This document shows positions 32,945-40,158 of a DNA stretch of 51,584 nt, in pieces. Source of the DNA: Chitinophagales bacterium (GTDB lineage Bacteria > Bacteroidota > Bacteroidia > Chitinophagales > Chitinophagaceae); NCBI GenBank assembly GCA_025353485.1, contig JANXQO010000163.1, forward strand, positions 1-51,584, written 5' to 3'. The notes under the pieces were generated by a model that searched no databases, had not been told where the DNA came from, and saw nothing but the letters and a program-made list of their open reading frames with translations. Position numbers and translations under genes: made by a program. The first letter of the stretch is position 1. Each line of letters begins with the position of its first letter.

Positions 32945-33253
32945 TTAATAATTATTTATTAATATTCCAATGCTATAGCTTAAACCATTTACCACAAAGG
33001 AAAGCAAGATCCCTTTCCACCATTTACATCTCATTAATAAAAAATATCCCAGGCCTTCTGCAATTGCAATTATTATTTCAAGCAGGCTAATATTAACGCT
33101 TGTTTCAAAAAGAAAAACATGCAACAATGGCCATGTAAATAAATTCAATAAAAAACCAACTAATAAAGCCTGCTTCCATTGCTTTCTGAAATACAGAACA
33201 ACAATTGGCAATTCAATAATAAGGGTTAATAAAAAATAAAAATATAACTGCAT
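32945..33253 (-). CDS. Four-helix membrane protein, unknown
   Basis: 102 residues almost entirely hydrophobic with four predicted helices; charged loops FRKQWKQAL and RCKWWKG. It has the same length and layout as the next gene upstream (loop YSKQGWTPL), so they are probably distant paralogues, duplicated in tandem (7 bp apart). No family recognised. It sits in one run with the MFS gene, so a transport or envelope role is possible. Confidence 0.68.
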   Translation of the reverse strand: MQLYFYFLLTLIIELPIVVLYFRKQWKQALLVGFLLNLFTWPLLHVFLFETSVNISLLEIIIAIAEGLGYFLLMRCKWWKGILLSFVVNGLSYSIGILINNY

Positions 33254-33260
33254 GCGGAAG

Positions 33261-33566
33261 TTATCCGTTTACAAAAAGGAAAAATATTATTGCGATAAGG
33301 TTTAAGCAAAAACTAATAATGATTGATTTAGCAATGTTCTTTTTTATTAAAAGATTATAAACAAAAACATCAAACACCATTATCAGTAACAGCACCATCC
33401 AAAAATCAATATTGGTTTCATGATATAAAATCGTCATTAATGAATAACAGGCAATGCTGCTTACAATGCCCACCAGCAATGGTGTCCAACCCTGCTTTGA
33501 GTAAAATATCCAAAGCAAAATTCCTTTAATTATAAAGACACCAATAAGTAATATTGAAAAAGGCAT
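33261..33566 (-). CDS. Four-helix membrane protein, unknown, paralogue of its neighbour
   Basis: 101 residues, four predicted helices (about 3-17, 28-46, 55-70, 80-99). Shares arrangement with the 102-residue protein downstream: aromatic-basic first loop (FYSKQGWTPLLVGI versus YFRKQWKQALLVGF), a HET/FET motif after helix 2. Its start lies one base after the stop of the preceding gene (33568), so coupled translation is likely. Function unknown. Confidence 0.68.
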   Translation of the reverse strand: MPFSILLIGVFIIKGILLWIFYSKQGWTPLLVGIVSSIACYSLMTILYHETNIDFWMVLLLIMVFDVFVYNLLIKKNIAKSIIISFCLNLIAIIFFLFVNG

Positions 33567-33567
33567 A

Positions 33568-34119
33568 CTATATATTTTCGGGAGGTTGTGAAGGGGATGT
33601 GTTTCTTTTTTTATAAAACATAAAAGCCAGCGTTAAAAAACCAATTACTGATAAAGCAATTAAGATATACCTGTTTCGTTTTGACAGGGAGATATTGTCT
33701 GCATCCTCTCCCATAAAAAGCTCGTACGGATAGTCAGCTTTAGTTTTATCAATAGAAAATTTTACTTTATTATTTTCAACATCGGTAAAATTAATAGTAA
33801 CATTATATCCCTCTGCCGCTACTATAAATGAATCAATATTATGTTGCGTTTTTTTATCGCGGATAACTATTCTTACTGGCCCATGCCAGCGATTTTCTCC
33901 TTCAGCATAATATATACGCCGCCTTTCATTATTATTTATTACAAAATAATTATTTAATTGATAACCTTCGTATTCTAAAAAAACATAATTAGATAATTTA
34001 TCGATCCCTGTAAACACAGCGTAACACGGGGCTTTGGGCCTGCCGATATTAAAGCCGGCATCAGCAAAACGAAAAGTAGGTAGCAATGCAATAAGATTCA
34101 GATAAACAAATAATTTCAT
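33568..34119 (-). CDS. Exported protein with C-terminal membrane anchor, unknown
   Basis: 183 residues: signal peptide (about 1-20), an extracytoplasmic mostly beta region (GIDKLSNYVFLEYEGYQL, RRRIYYAEGENRWHGPVRIVIRD) and a single C-terminal helix (about 151-168, YILIALSVIGFLTLAFMFY) followed by a short basic tail. I do not recognise it. It is the first of a four-gene minus-strand run ending with the MFS transporter and may be its periplasmic partner by position only. Confidence 0.7.
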   Translation of the reverse strand: MKLFVYLNLIALLPTFRFADAGFNIGRPKAPCYAVFTGIDKLSNYVFLEYEGYQLNNYFVINNNERRRIYYAEGENRWHGPVRIVIRDKKTQHNIDSFIVAAEGYNVTINFTDVENNKVKFSIDKTKADYPYELFMGEDADNISLSKRNRYILIALSVIGFLTLAFMFYKKRNTSPSQPPENI

Positions 34120-34384
34120 CAGTAGTTTTTAAAAGCAAATATATATTTATACAATGCACAAACAACCCCTTGTAATACTATAAAACCGTCCTTATAATGT
34201 TATAACAAAAACATCCATCCTTGAAATAACATCGGTTTAAATATAATACTTTTTTCATAACAAGTCATTCAACCATAAATTGGAAACAAAGTCATTCGTG
34301 TTAGTGAATAAAAATAAAACCCAAACCGAAAGCTTTTCTTTCCACTAAACTTCTTCATACCTTTTTTTATTAACGTCATTAACA

Positions 34385-34392
34385 TAACTTTG
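34385..34392 (+). promoter_or_regulatory. Candidate promoter -7 element for atpG
   Basis: TAACTTTG fits TAnnTTTG, 20 bp before the atpG ATG, in a 293-bp AT-rich intergenic stretch that is otherwise featureless. No clear TTG -33 box. It would explain how atpG is expressed apart from other ATP synthase genes. Confidence 0.5.
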
Positions 34393-34412
34393 CCCCCCGT
34401 AAATACGTATAA

Positions 34413-35294
34413 ATGAGTGGTGCATTAAAAGAAGTAAGAAACCGGATTAAAAGTGTTCAAAGTACCCAGCAAATTACCAAAGCAATGAAAATGGTAAGTG
34501 CTGCAAAATTGAGAAAAGCACAGGATGCCATTACACAAATGCGTCCGTATGCTAAAAAACTGCAGGAAATGCTGAGCAATATTGTCAGCAATGCGGATGG
34601 TGGTATAAGCATGAACCTGGCAACAGTAAGGCCGATAGAAAAAGTGCTGGTAATTGTTGTTACCAGCGACAGAGGTTTGTGCGGAGGGTACAACAGCAAT
34701 CTTATAAAACTTGCCAAACAAACTATAAAAGAAAAATACAGTGCACAAAACACAAAAGGAAATGCAGAAGTCCTTCCCATAGGTAAAAAAGGTTACGAGC
34801 ATTTCTCAAAAAATAATTTTAAAGTAGTTGATCATTACTGGAATATTTTTTCTGATATAAGTTTTGAAAATGTACAAAGAGCCGCAAAATTTGCCATAGA
34901 TGCATTTGCCTCCGGACAGGTTGATGCGGTTGAATTAGTGTACAGCGAATTTAAAAATGCAGCTACACAAAGATTTGTTTCAGAACAATTTTTGCCAATA
35001 CCTAAAACACAAAAGATACAGGGGCAGAAGCAGCAGGATTTTATTTTTGAACCTGATAAAGATGTGTTGATAGAAGAATTAATGCCTAAGATTTTAAACA
35101 CTCAATTATTTAAAGCAGTATTGGATGCAAATGCAAGTGAGCATGGTGCACGGATGACCGCGATGGATAAGGCAACTGAAAATGCAAATGAATTATTGAA
35201 GGCTTTAAAAATAAGTTACAACCGTGCAAGGCAGGCTGCTATTACAACTGAACTTACTGAAATTGTTAGTGGCGCTGCAGCATTGCAGGGATAA
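34413..35294 (+). CDS. atpG: ATP synthase F1 subunit gamma
   Basis: Central rotor stalk of F1. 293 residues, standard. N-terminal coiled coil ALKEVRNRIKSVQSTQQITKAMKMVSAAKLRKA and C-terminal coiled coil EHGARMTAMDKATENANELLKALKISYNRARQAAITTELTEIVSGA are complete, with the Rossmann-like middle (VIVVTSDRGLCGGYN). In most bacteria it follows atpA directly; here the upstream gene is divergent and unrelated, so the operon is split. Downstream is scpB. Confidence 0.97.
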   Translation: MSGALKEVRNRIKSVQSTQQITKAMKMVSAAKLRKAQDAITQMRPYAKKLQEMLSNIVSNADGGISMNLATVRPIEKVLVIVVTSDRGLCGGYNSNLIKLAKQTIKEKYSAQNTKGNAEVLPIGKKGYEHFSKNNFKVVDHYWNIFSDISFENVQRAAKFAIDAFASGQVDAVELVYSEFKNAATQRFVSEQFLPIPKTQKIQGQKQQDFIFEPDKDVLIEELMPKILNTQLFKAVLDANASEHGARMTAMDKATENANELLKALKISYNRARQAAITTELTEIVSGAAALQG

Positions 35295-35296
35295 AA

Positions 35297-35373
35297 CCCC
35301 ATCCCCTAAAGGGGTGCAAAGAAGAAAAAGAGTTTTAAATTTATAAATTAAATTTCCCTTTAGGGGACAGGGG
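35297..35373. repeat. Inverted repeat pair between atpG and scpB
   Basis: CCCCATCCCCTAAAGGGG (35297-35314) and CCCTTTAGGGGACAGGGG (35356-35373) are near-complements separated by 41 nt. The right arm ends one base before the scpB ATG, so it includes whatever ribosome binding sequence that gene has. Confidence 0.85.
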
Positions 35374-35374
35374 C

Positions 35375-36025
35375 ATGGAACTTTCTCAGATCATACCGCA
35401 TATTGAAGCCTTAATTTTTGCCAGTGACAAACCACTGAGTACCCTGGAATTAGTGGACCTTATAAATAATGCTTTGGGATTTATAGAAGATAAAGCAACG
35501 CTTGACCAGGTTGAATATGCAATGGAAGCTATCCGTGAAAAATATGATTCAGAATTTTATGCTTTTGAAATGAAGGAAAGCGGAGGGGGATGGCAATTTC
35601 TTACTAAAAAAGAATTTCATAAAACTATTGCCCAACTTAATGCTGATAAATACTTAAAAAAATTATCAACAGCTTCGCTGGAAACCTTATCCATCATTGC
35701 TTATAAACAACCAATAACAAAGAGTGAGATTGAAAATATCCGTGGTGTGAATTGTGATTATGCCGTACAAAAATTATTAGAAAAAGAACTGGTTATAATT
35801 GCCGGCAGAAATGAAAATGCAGTTGGCAAGCCACTCATCTATACAACTTCAAAATCTTTTATGGATTATTTTGGTATCAACAGCGCTGATGATCTTCCTA
35901 AAATAAAAGAAGTGCTGATGGAAGAATTGGTAGAGGCTACTAAAGTTCATAATCAAGAATCTTCTGAAGAAAAACAAGAAGAGCCAAATACTGAAATTGA
36001 AGAACCAATAGACAATCTGCAATAA
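35375..36025 (+). CDS. scpB: Segregation and condensation protein B
   Basis: Subunit of the SMC-ScpAB chromosome condensation complex. 216 residues: two winged-helix domains, the first with IEALIFASDKPLSTLELVDLI, the second with LSTASLETLSIIAYKQPITKSEIENIRGVNCDYAVQKLLEKELV and GKPLIYTTSKSFMDYFGI, both hallmark blocks. The C-terminus is a Glu-rich tail (about 30 residues). The ATG directly follows a palindromic repeat arm. It is followed 80 bp later by lysA. Confidence 0.95.
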   Translation: MELSQIIPHIEALIFASDKPLSTLELVDLINNALGFIEDKATLDQVEYAMEAIREKYDSEFYAFEMKESGGGWQFLTKKEFHKTIAQLNADKYLKKLSTASLETLSIIAYKQPITKSEIENIRGVNCDYAVQKLLEKELVIIAGRNENAVGKPLIYTTSKSFMDYFGINSADDLPKIKEVLMEELVEATKVHNQESSEEKQEEPNTEIEEPIDNLQ

Positions 36026-36105
36026 GCAATTTTTCAGTGCACCTTAATCCTGCATCGTACATCTCACTTCGTAAATCGTACATTGAATTATCGTAAATTC
36101 GCTTC

Positions 36106-37314
36106 ATGTCAAAAGTTTTATCAAATACAGAACTGGTAAAGATTGCTGATGAATTTGGCACACCGCTTTATGTTTATGATGCGGATAAAATAAAAGAGCA
36201 ATACAATAAGCTTACCACTGCATTTAAAAATACTGATACTGTTTTTTTTTACGCATGTAAGGCACTAACCAATGTAACTATTCTCAGGTACATTAAATCC
36301 CTTGGAGCAAATGTTGATTGCAGTTCTATAAACGAAGTTAAGCTGGCATTACATGCAGGTTTCCCTCCTGAAAGAATATTATATACATCAAACGGAATAG
36401 CATTTAGTGAAATTGAAGAAGCACAAAGTCTTGGTGTTATTATAAATATCGACAGCCTTTCTAACCTTGAAAAATTTGGAGAAAAATTTGGTCATAGCTA
36501 CCCGGTTGGCATTCGTTTGAGGCCAAATATCATGGCAGGAGGGAATCTCAAAATATCCACCGGGCATAAAAAAAGCAAATTCGGAATCCCGGTTGAACAA
36601 ATTGACAAAATAATTTCTCTTGTTAATAAATATAATATTTACATCAACGATCTGCACATTCATACCGGCAGCGAAATAAAAGATGTTGATATTTTTGTAA
36701 AAGGAATTGAAGTGCTGTTTGATATTATTCCCCGGTTTAAAGAATTGCAGGTTATTGATCTTGGTGGAGGATTTAAAGTTCCTTATAAAAAAGGGGATAC
36801 CGAAACTGATATTAATTTGCTTGCACAAAAAGTTGATGAGCTATTTGCTTCGCACCCTAATCCCGGTGGCAAACATTTACAGGTTTGGTTTGAGCCCGGA
36901 AAGTTTTTAGTAAGTGCCTGCGGTTATTTTATTACCAAAGTAAACGTGATAAAAGAAAGTGGTGACACAACTTTTGTTGGTGTTGATAGTGGATTCAATC
37001 ACCTTATCCGGCCTATGTTTTATGATGCCTGGCACCGCATAGAAAATATAAGTAACCCCAATGGCGACCCAAAAATATATTCTGTTGTAGGCAACATTTG
37101 TGAAACAGATACTTTTGCCTGGGACAGGAAATTAAATGAAGTTAGAGAAGGTGATTATTTGGTTTTTTATAATGCAGGCGCTTATGGATTTCAGATGTCA
37201 TCAAATTATAATTCAAGATTAAAGCCTGCCGAAGTGTTGGCAGAAAATGGCACAACAAAACTCATCAGGCAAAGAGATGTTTTTGAAGATCTTTTAAAGA
37301 ACCAGGTTATCTAA
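36106..37314 (+). CDS. lysA: Diaminopimelate decarboxylase
   Basis: PLP enzyme making L-lysine from meso-diaminopimelate. 402 residues. N-terminal barrel with the PLP Lys in FFYACKALTN (about 51), NGIAFSEIEEA, RLRPNIMAGGNLKISTGHKKSKFGI, LHIHTGSEI, DLGGGFKVPY, then the beta domain with FEPGKFLVS and GNICETDTFAWDRKL (catalytic Cys from the partner subunit) and AGAYGFQMSSNYN. All family blocks are present. It is last in the atpG-scpB-lysA stretch; a strong hairpin follows. Confidence 0.97.
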   Translation: MSKVLSNTELVKIADEFGTPLYVYDADKIKEQYNKLTTAFKNTDTVFFYACKALTNVTILRYIKSLGANVDCSSINEVKLALHAGFPPERILYTSNGIAFSEIEEAQSLGVIINIDSLSNLEKFGEKFGHSYPVGIRLRPNIMAGGNLKISTGHKKSKFGIPVEQIDKIISLVNKYNIYINDLHIHTGSEIKDVDIFVKGIEVLFDIIPRFKELQVIDLGGGFKVPYKKGDTETDINLLAQKVDELFASHPNPGGKHLQVWFEPGKFLVSACGYFITKVNVIKESGDTTFVGVDSGFNHLIRPMFYDAWHRIENISNPNGDPKIYSVVGNICETDTFAWDRKLNEVREGDYLVFYNAGAYGFQMSSNYNSRLKPAEVLAENGTTKLIRQRDVFEDLLKNQVI

Positions 37315-37328
37315 ACTCCGAATTTGTC

Positions 37329-37417
37329 ATGGGCTAAAGCCGGTTTCTATTCTGTATATTTTAACCCCAGCCTTAAGCTGGGGTTAAAAAAATCCTTACT
37401 ATTGGGCTTTAGCCCAA
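37329..37417. repeat. Three palindromes downstream of lysA, including GGGCTTTAGCCC type
   Basis: GGGCTAAAGCC (37331-37341), TTAACCCCAGC/GCTGGGGTTAA around CTTAA (37361-37387, also followed by A-rich DNA), and TTGGGCT/AGCCCAA around TT (37402-37417). The GGCTTTAGCC core recurs around the transposase at 39494. The middle hairpin may terminate lysA. Confidence 0.88.
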
Positions 37418-37454
37418 AGTCAAATACTTTTGTTGCAACACTTATATAATTAAA

Positions 37455-37943
37455 ATGAATTCCTCAACAGAAAAATTTATAAAAATGATAAAGCATCCTG
37501 TAAAATTCAGGATGTTTTTGTTTTGGGAATTACCGGCAGCATTTTTTTCAGGAGTTAGGATAATAGAAATTGATGAAGGAAGGTCAGTAGTAAGTGTTCC
37601 GTACAAATGGTTAACACAAAATCCATTCCGGTCAACTTATTTTGCATCACTTGCTATGGCTGCAGAAATGAGCACAGGAGTATTGGGAATGATGCATGTG
37701 TATAAAAGAACGCCCCCAATCTCAATGCTGATAACAAATATGGAAGCATCTTATTTAAAAAAGGCAACAGGAAAAACTTTTTTTATTTGTGATTCAGGTA
37801 AACAAATTCATGATGCAATTGAACAAACAATAATTTCAGGAGAACCCAAAAGCATTACAGTAAAATCAACAGGTACAAATAAAAATGGTGAAGTTGTTGC
37901 AGTGTTTTTATTTACATGGTCCTTCAAAGTAAAAACGATTTAA
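37455..37943 (+). CDS. DUF4442 (hotdog-fold, thioesterase-like) protein
   Basis: 162 residues. The pattern LPAAFFSGVRIIEIDEGRSVVSVPYKWLTQNPFRSTYFASLAMAAEMSTG is the conserved core of DUF4442, a hotdog fold related to acyl-CoA thioesterases; the Asn-Pro-x-x-S and AAE segments occupy the active-site helix. Substrate unknown; presumably an acyl thioester. It precedes a beta-CASP nuclease gene by 33 bp. Confidence 0.82.
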   Translation: MNSSTEKFIKMIKHPVKFRMFLFWELPAAFFSGVRIIEIDEGRSVVSVPYKWLTQNPFRSTYFASLAMAAEMSTGVLGMMHVYKRTPPISMLITNMEASYLKKATGKTFFICDSGKQIHDAIEQTIISGEPKSITVKSTGTNKNGEVVAVFLFTWSFKVKTI

Positions 37944-37976
37944 TTTTATAATTATTCATTTTATAATTCTCAATTT

Positions 37977-39380
37977 ATGAAAATTGCTTTTCACGGCGCA
38001 GCCAGAACTGTAACAGGTTCCAAACATTTACTAACATTATCTAACGGAAAAAAATATTTACTCGATTGCGGAATGTTCCAGGGAATGGGTAAAGAAACCG
38101 AGGGCTTAAACCGGGAATTTGGATTTGATGCTGCGGCCGTTGATTATCTTATTTTATCGCATGCACATATTGATCATTGCGGATTAATTCCAAAGCTTGT
38201 AAAAGATGGTTTTAAAGGAAAAATTTTTGCCACTCCTGCCACAAAAGATCTTGCAGCAATATTAATGGAAGATAGTGCAGGCATACAGGAGAACGATCTG
38301 AAATTTGTGAACAAACGCAGAGCTGCAGAAGGAAAATCTTACTTGCTGCCACTGTACACAACTGAAGATGCATTAAAAGCAGTTGAGCATTTTGTTTCGC
38401 AGGAATACGATCAATGGTTTGCTGTTGATGAAAATGTACAGGTGATGTATAAAGATGCAGGGCATATTATCGGCAGTGCAACTGTTCATTTAAAAATTAA
38501 TGAAAATAGTAAAGAAACAAGGCTCACATTTTCCGGTGATGTTGGGCGCTACAGGGATGTAATTTTAAAATCACCTGATGTTTTTCCACAGGCAGATTAT
38601 ATTATTATGGAATCTACTTATGGTAATAGTTTGCACGAACAGGTAACCGGCACAAATGATCTTTTACTTCAATGGATAACTAAAACATGTTTGCAAAAAA
38701 AAGGTAAACTGATAATCCCTGCTTTTAGCGTTGGACGAACACAGGAAATTTTGTTTGCATTAAATCAATTAGAAACAGAGAATCGTTTACCTGACCTCAC
38801 CTACATTGTAGATAGCCCATTAAGCCAGGAAGCAACGCAGGTAATAAAAAGTTATCCGCAATATTTTAATAAGGCCATTCAAAAATTAATTGAGACTGAT
38901 AAAGACCCTTTCAATTTTAAAGGATTAAAATTTACAAAATCAGTTGAAGAAAGTAAACTGCTTAATTACAGTAAAGACCCCCTTGTAATTATTTCTGCAA
39001 GCGGCATGGCAGAAGCAGGAAGAGTAAAGCACCATATAAGTAACAATATAGAAAATAGCCGCAACACAATTTTATTTACCGGTTATTGTGAACCAAATTC
39101 TTTAGGTGGTAGATTAAAATTACATCCTAAAGAAGTAAATATTTTTGGCGCTCCTCATGAAGTTAATGCAGAGATAGCGGAGATACGCAGCATGAGTGCC
39201 CATGGCGATTACAATGATCTTTGCCAATGGCTGGCCTGCCAGGATCCTAAACAGGTTAAGAAATTATTTTTAGTACATGGAGAATATAAGGTACAGCAGG
39301 ATTTTAAGCAAAGGCTTAACAGCAAAGGTTTTGCAGATGTAGAGATTCCTGAAAGACATTATGAAATTGAGTTGACATAA
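37977..39380 (+). CDS. Beta-CASP metallo-beta-lactamase-fold RNA hydrolase
   Basis: 467 residues, probable endoribonuclease in the cytosol. Metal-binding motifs: SHAHIDHCG (61-69), DAGHIIGSA (His, about 161), TFSGDVGR (Asp, about 184), and the C-terminal MSAHGDY. The beta-CASP insert (about 210-400) contains PAFSVGRTQE (motif A region), VDSPLSQEAT and SASGMAEAGRVKHH. It resembles KH-less bacterial homologues of CPSF73 rather than RNase J. No signal peptide. Followed by a weak AACCTTGAAGG hairpin and the RAYT-2 palindromes. Confidence 0.92.
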   Translation: MKIAFHGAARTVTGSKHLLTLSNGKKYLLDCGMFQGMGKETEGLNREFGFDAAAVDYLILSHAHIDHCGLIPKLVKDGFKGKIFATPATKDLAAILMEDSAGIQENDLKFVNKRRAAEGKSYLLPLYTTEDALKAVEHFVSQEYDQWFAVDENVQVMYKDAGHIIGSATVHLKINENSKETRLTFSGDVGRYRDVILKSPDVFPQADYIIMESTYGNSLHEQVTGTNDLLLQWITKTCLQKKGKLIIPAFSVGRTQEILFALNQLETENRLPDLTYIVDSPLSQEATQVIKSYPQYFNKAIQKLIETDKDPFNFKGLKFTKSVEESKLLNYSKDPLVIISASGMAEAGRVKHHISNNIENSRNTILFTGYCEPNSLGGRLKLHPKEVNIFGAPHEVNAEIAEIRSMSAHGDYNDLCQWLACQDPKQVKKLFLVHGEYKVQQDFKQRLNSKGFADVEIPERHYEIELT

Positions 39381-39430
39381 ACCTTTACAAACCTTGAAGG
39401 TTTTAAAAACCTCAATGTCTAAGACAGTTT

Positions 39431-39452
39431 CCTCCGCCTTTTAAGACGGAGG
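39431..39452. repeat. Palindrome CCTCCGCC-type upstream of RAYT-2
   Basis: CCTCCGCCTTTTAAGACGGAGG, arms with one mismatch, 41 bp before the transposase start; TTAAGCTTTAGCTC between them is a weak copy of the GGCTTTAGCC type. Confidence 0.9.
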
Positions 39453-39493
39453 AAAAATGATAAACAAATTAAGCTTTAGCTCTGATAATAATT

Positions 39494-39883
39494 ATGTCGT
39501 TCGTAAAAGTAATGATACATGCAGTATGGGGTACAAAAAAGCGTGAACCACTCTTAACAGATGGTGCCAGGCAAAAAATTATTCAGCACATAAAAGAGAG
39601 TGCCAAGGCAAAACAAATTTATATAGATACTATCAACGGCCACTATGATCATCTCCATTGCCTCTTCGGATTAAATGCAGATATGAGCATTTCAAAAGTT
39701 ATGCAACTCATAAAAGGAGAATCTGCTTTTTGGGTTAATAAAGAAAAAATAATAAAGACAAAATTTGAATGGGCAGATGAATATTTTGCAGTGTCAGTAA
39801 GCGAATCAATGATTGATAAAGTGAGAGAATACATAAATAACCAGGAAGAACATCATAAAAATAACTTTTGCTCAGGAATATGA
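39494..39883 (+). CDS. IS200-like / RAYT transposase (RAYT-2)
   Basis: 129 residues of the Y1 HUH family: FVKVMIHAVWGTKKREPLL start, YDHLHCLFGL (HUH variant HLH), KGESAFWVNK and the C-terminal VRE-YINNQEEHHK, where the Tyr of EYINNQE is the likely nucleophile. It has no terminal repeats of an IS; instead CCTCCGCC-type and GGCTTTAGCC-type palindromes lie on both sides, as for REP-associated enzymes. It differs clearly from the protein at 18077, so the window holds two separate RAYT lineages. About 13 residues shorter than usual IS200 TnpA. Confidence 0.87.
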   Translation: MSFVKVMIHAVWGTKKREPLLTDGARQKIIQHIKESAKAKQIYIDTINGHYDHLHCLFGLNADMSISKVMQLIKGESAFWVNKEKIIKTKFEWADEYFAVSVSESMIDKVREYINNQEEHHKNNFCSGI

Positions 39884-39915
39884 AAATTTTAATAAGCAAT
39901 ATAATTTTAATAATC

Positions 39916-40084
39916 ATGGCTAAAGCCATTCCTCACATTGGATTTCTCTCCGCCTTAAAAGGCGGAGTCAATAAAAAATAATAGATAGTCAGAAAAAATT
40001 CATTGTGGCTTTAGCATAATACCAATATAACTCCGCCTTTTAAGGCGGAGGATAAATAAAAATAAGAACCTGGCTTTAGCCATG
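39916..40084. repeat. Palindrome array downstream of RAYT-2
   Basis: ATGGCT-AA-AGCCAT (39916-39929), CTCCGCCTTAAAAGGCGGAG (39948-39967), a degenerate GTGGCTTTAGCA (about 40005), CTCCGCCTTTTAAGGCGGAG (40031-40050) and TGGCTTTAGCCATG (about 40071-40084). The outer two are inverted relative to one another, as are the loops of the inner two, giving a symmetric array about 170 bp long. This fills the 275-bp interval before the acylase gene. Confidence 0.92.
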
Positions 40085-40158
40085 AATAAAATAATTTAGC
40101 AGCGATGAATAAATAATTTTAGTCCTTAATGTATAACCAGAAATCTAATAATTTTTCT

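Noticed and set aside
39391-39413. AACCTTGAAGG-AAAACCTC hairpin as a further repeat copy
   Set aside because: Arms are short and imperfect (second arm ends CTCAATG); it may be a worn copy or a simple terminator, not firm enough to list.
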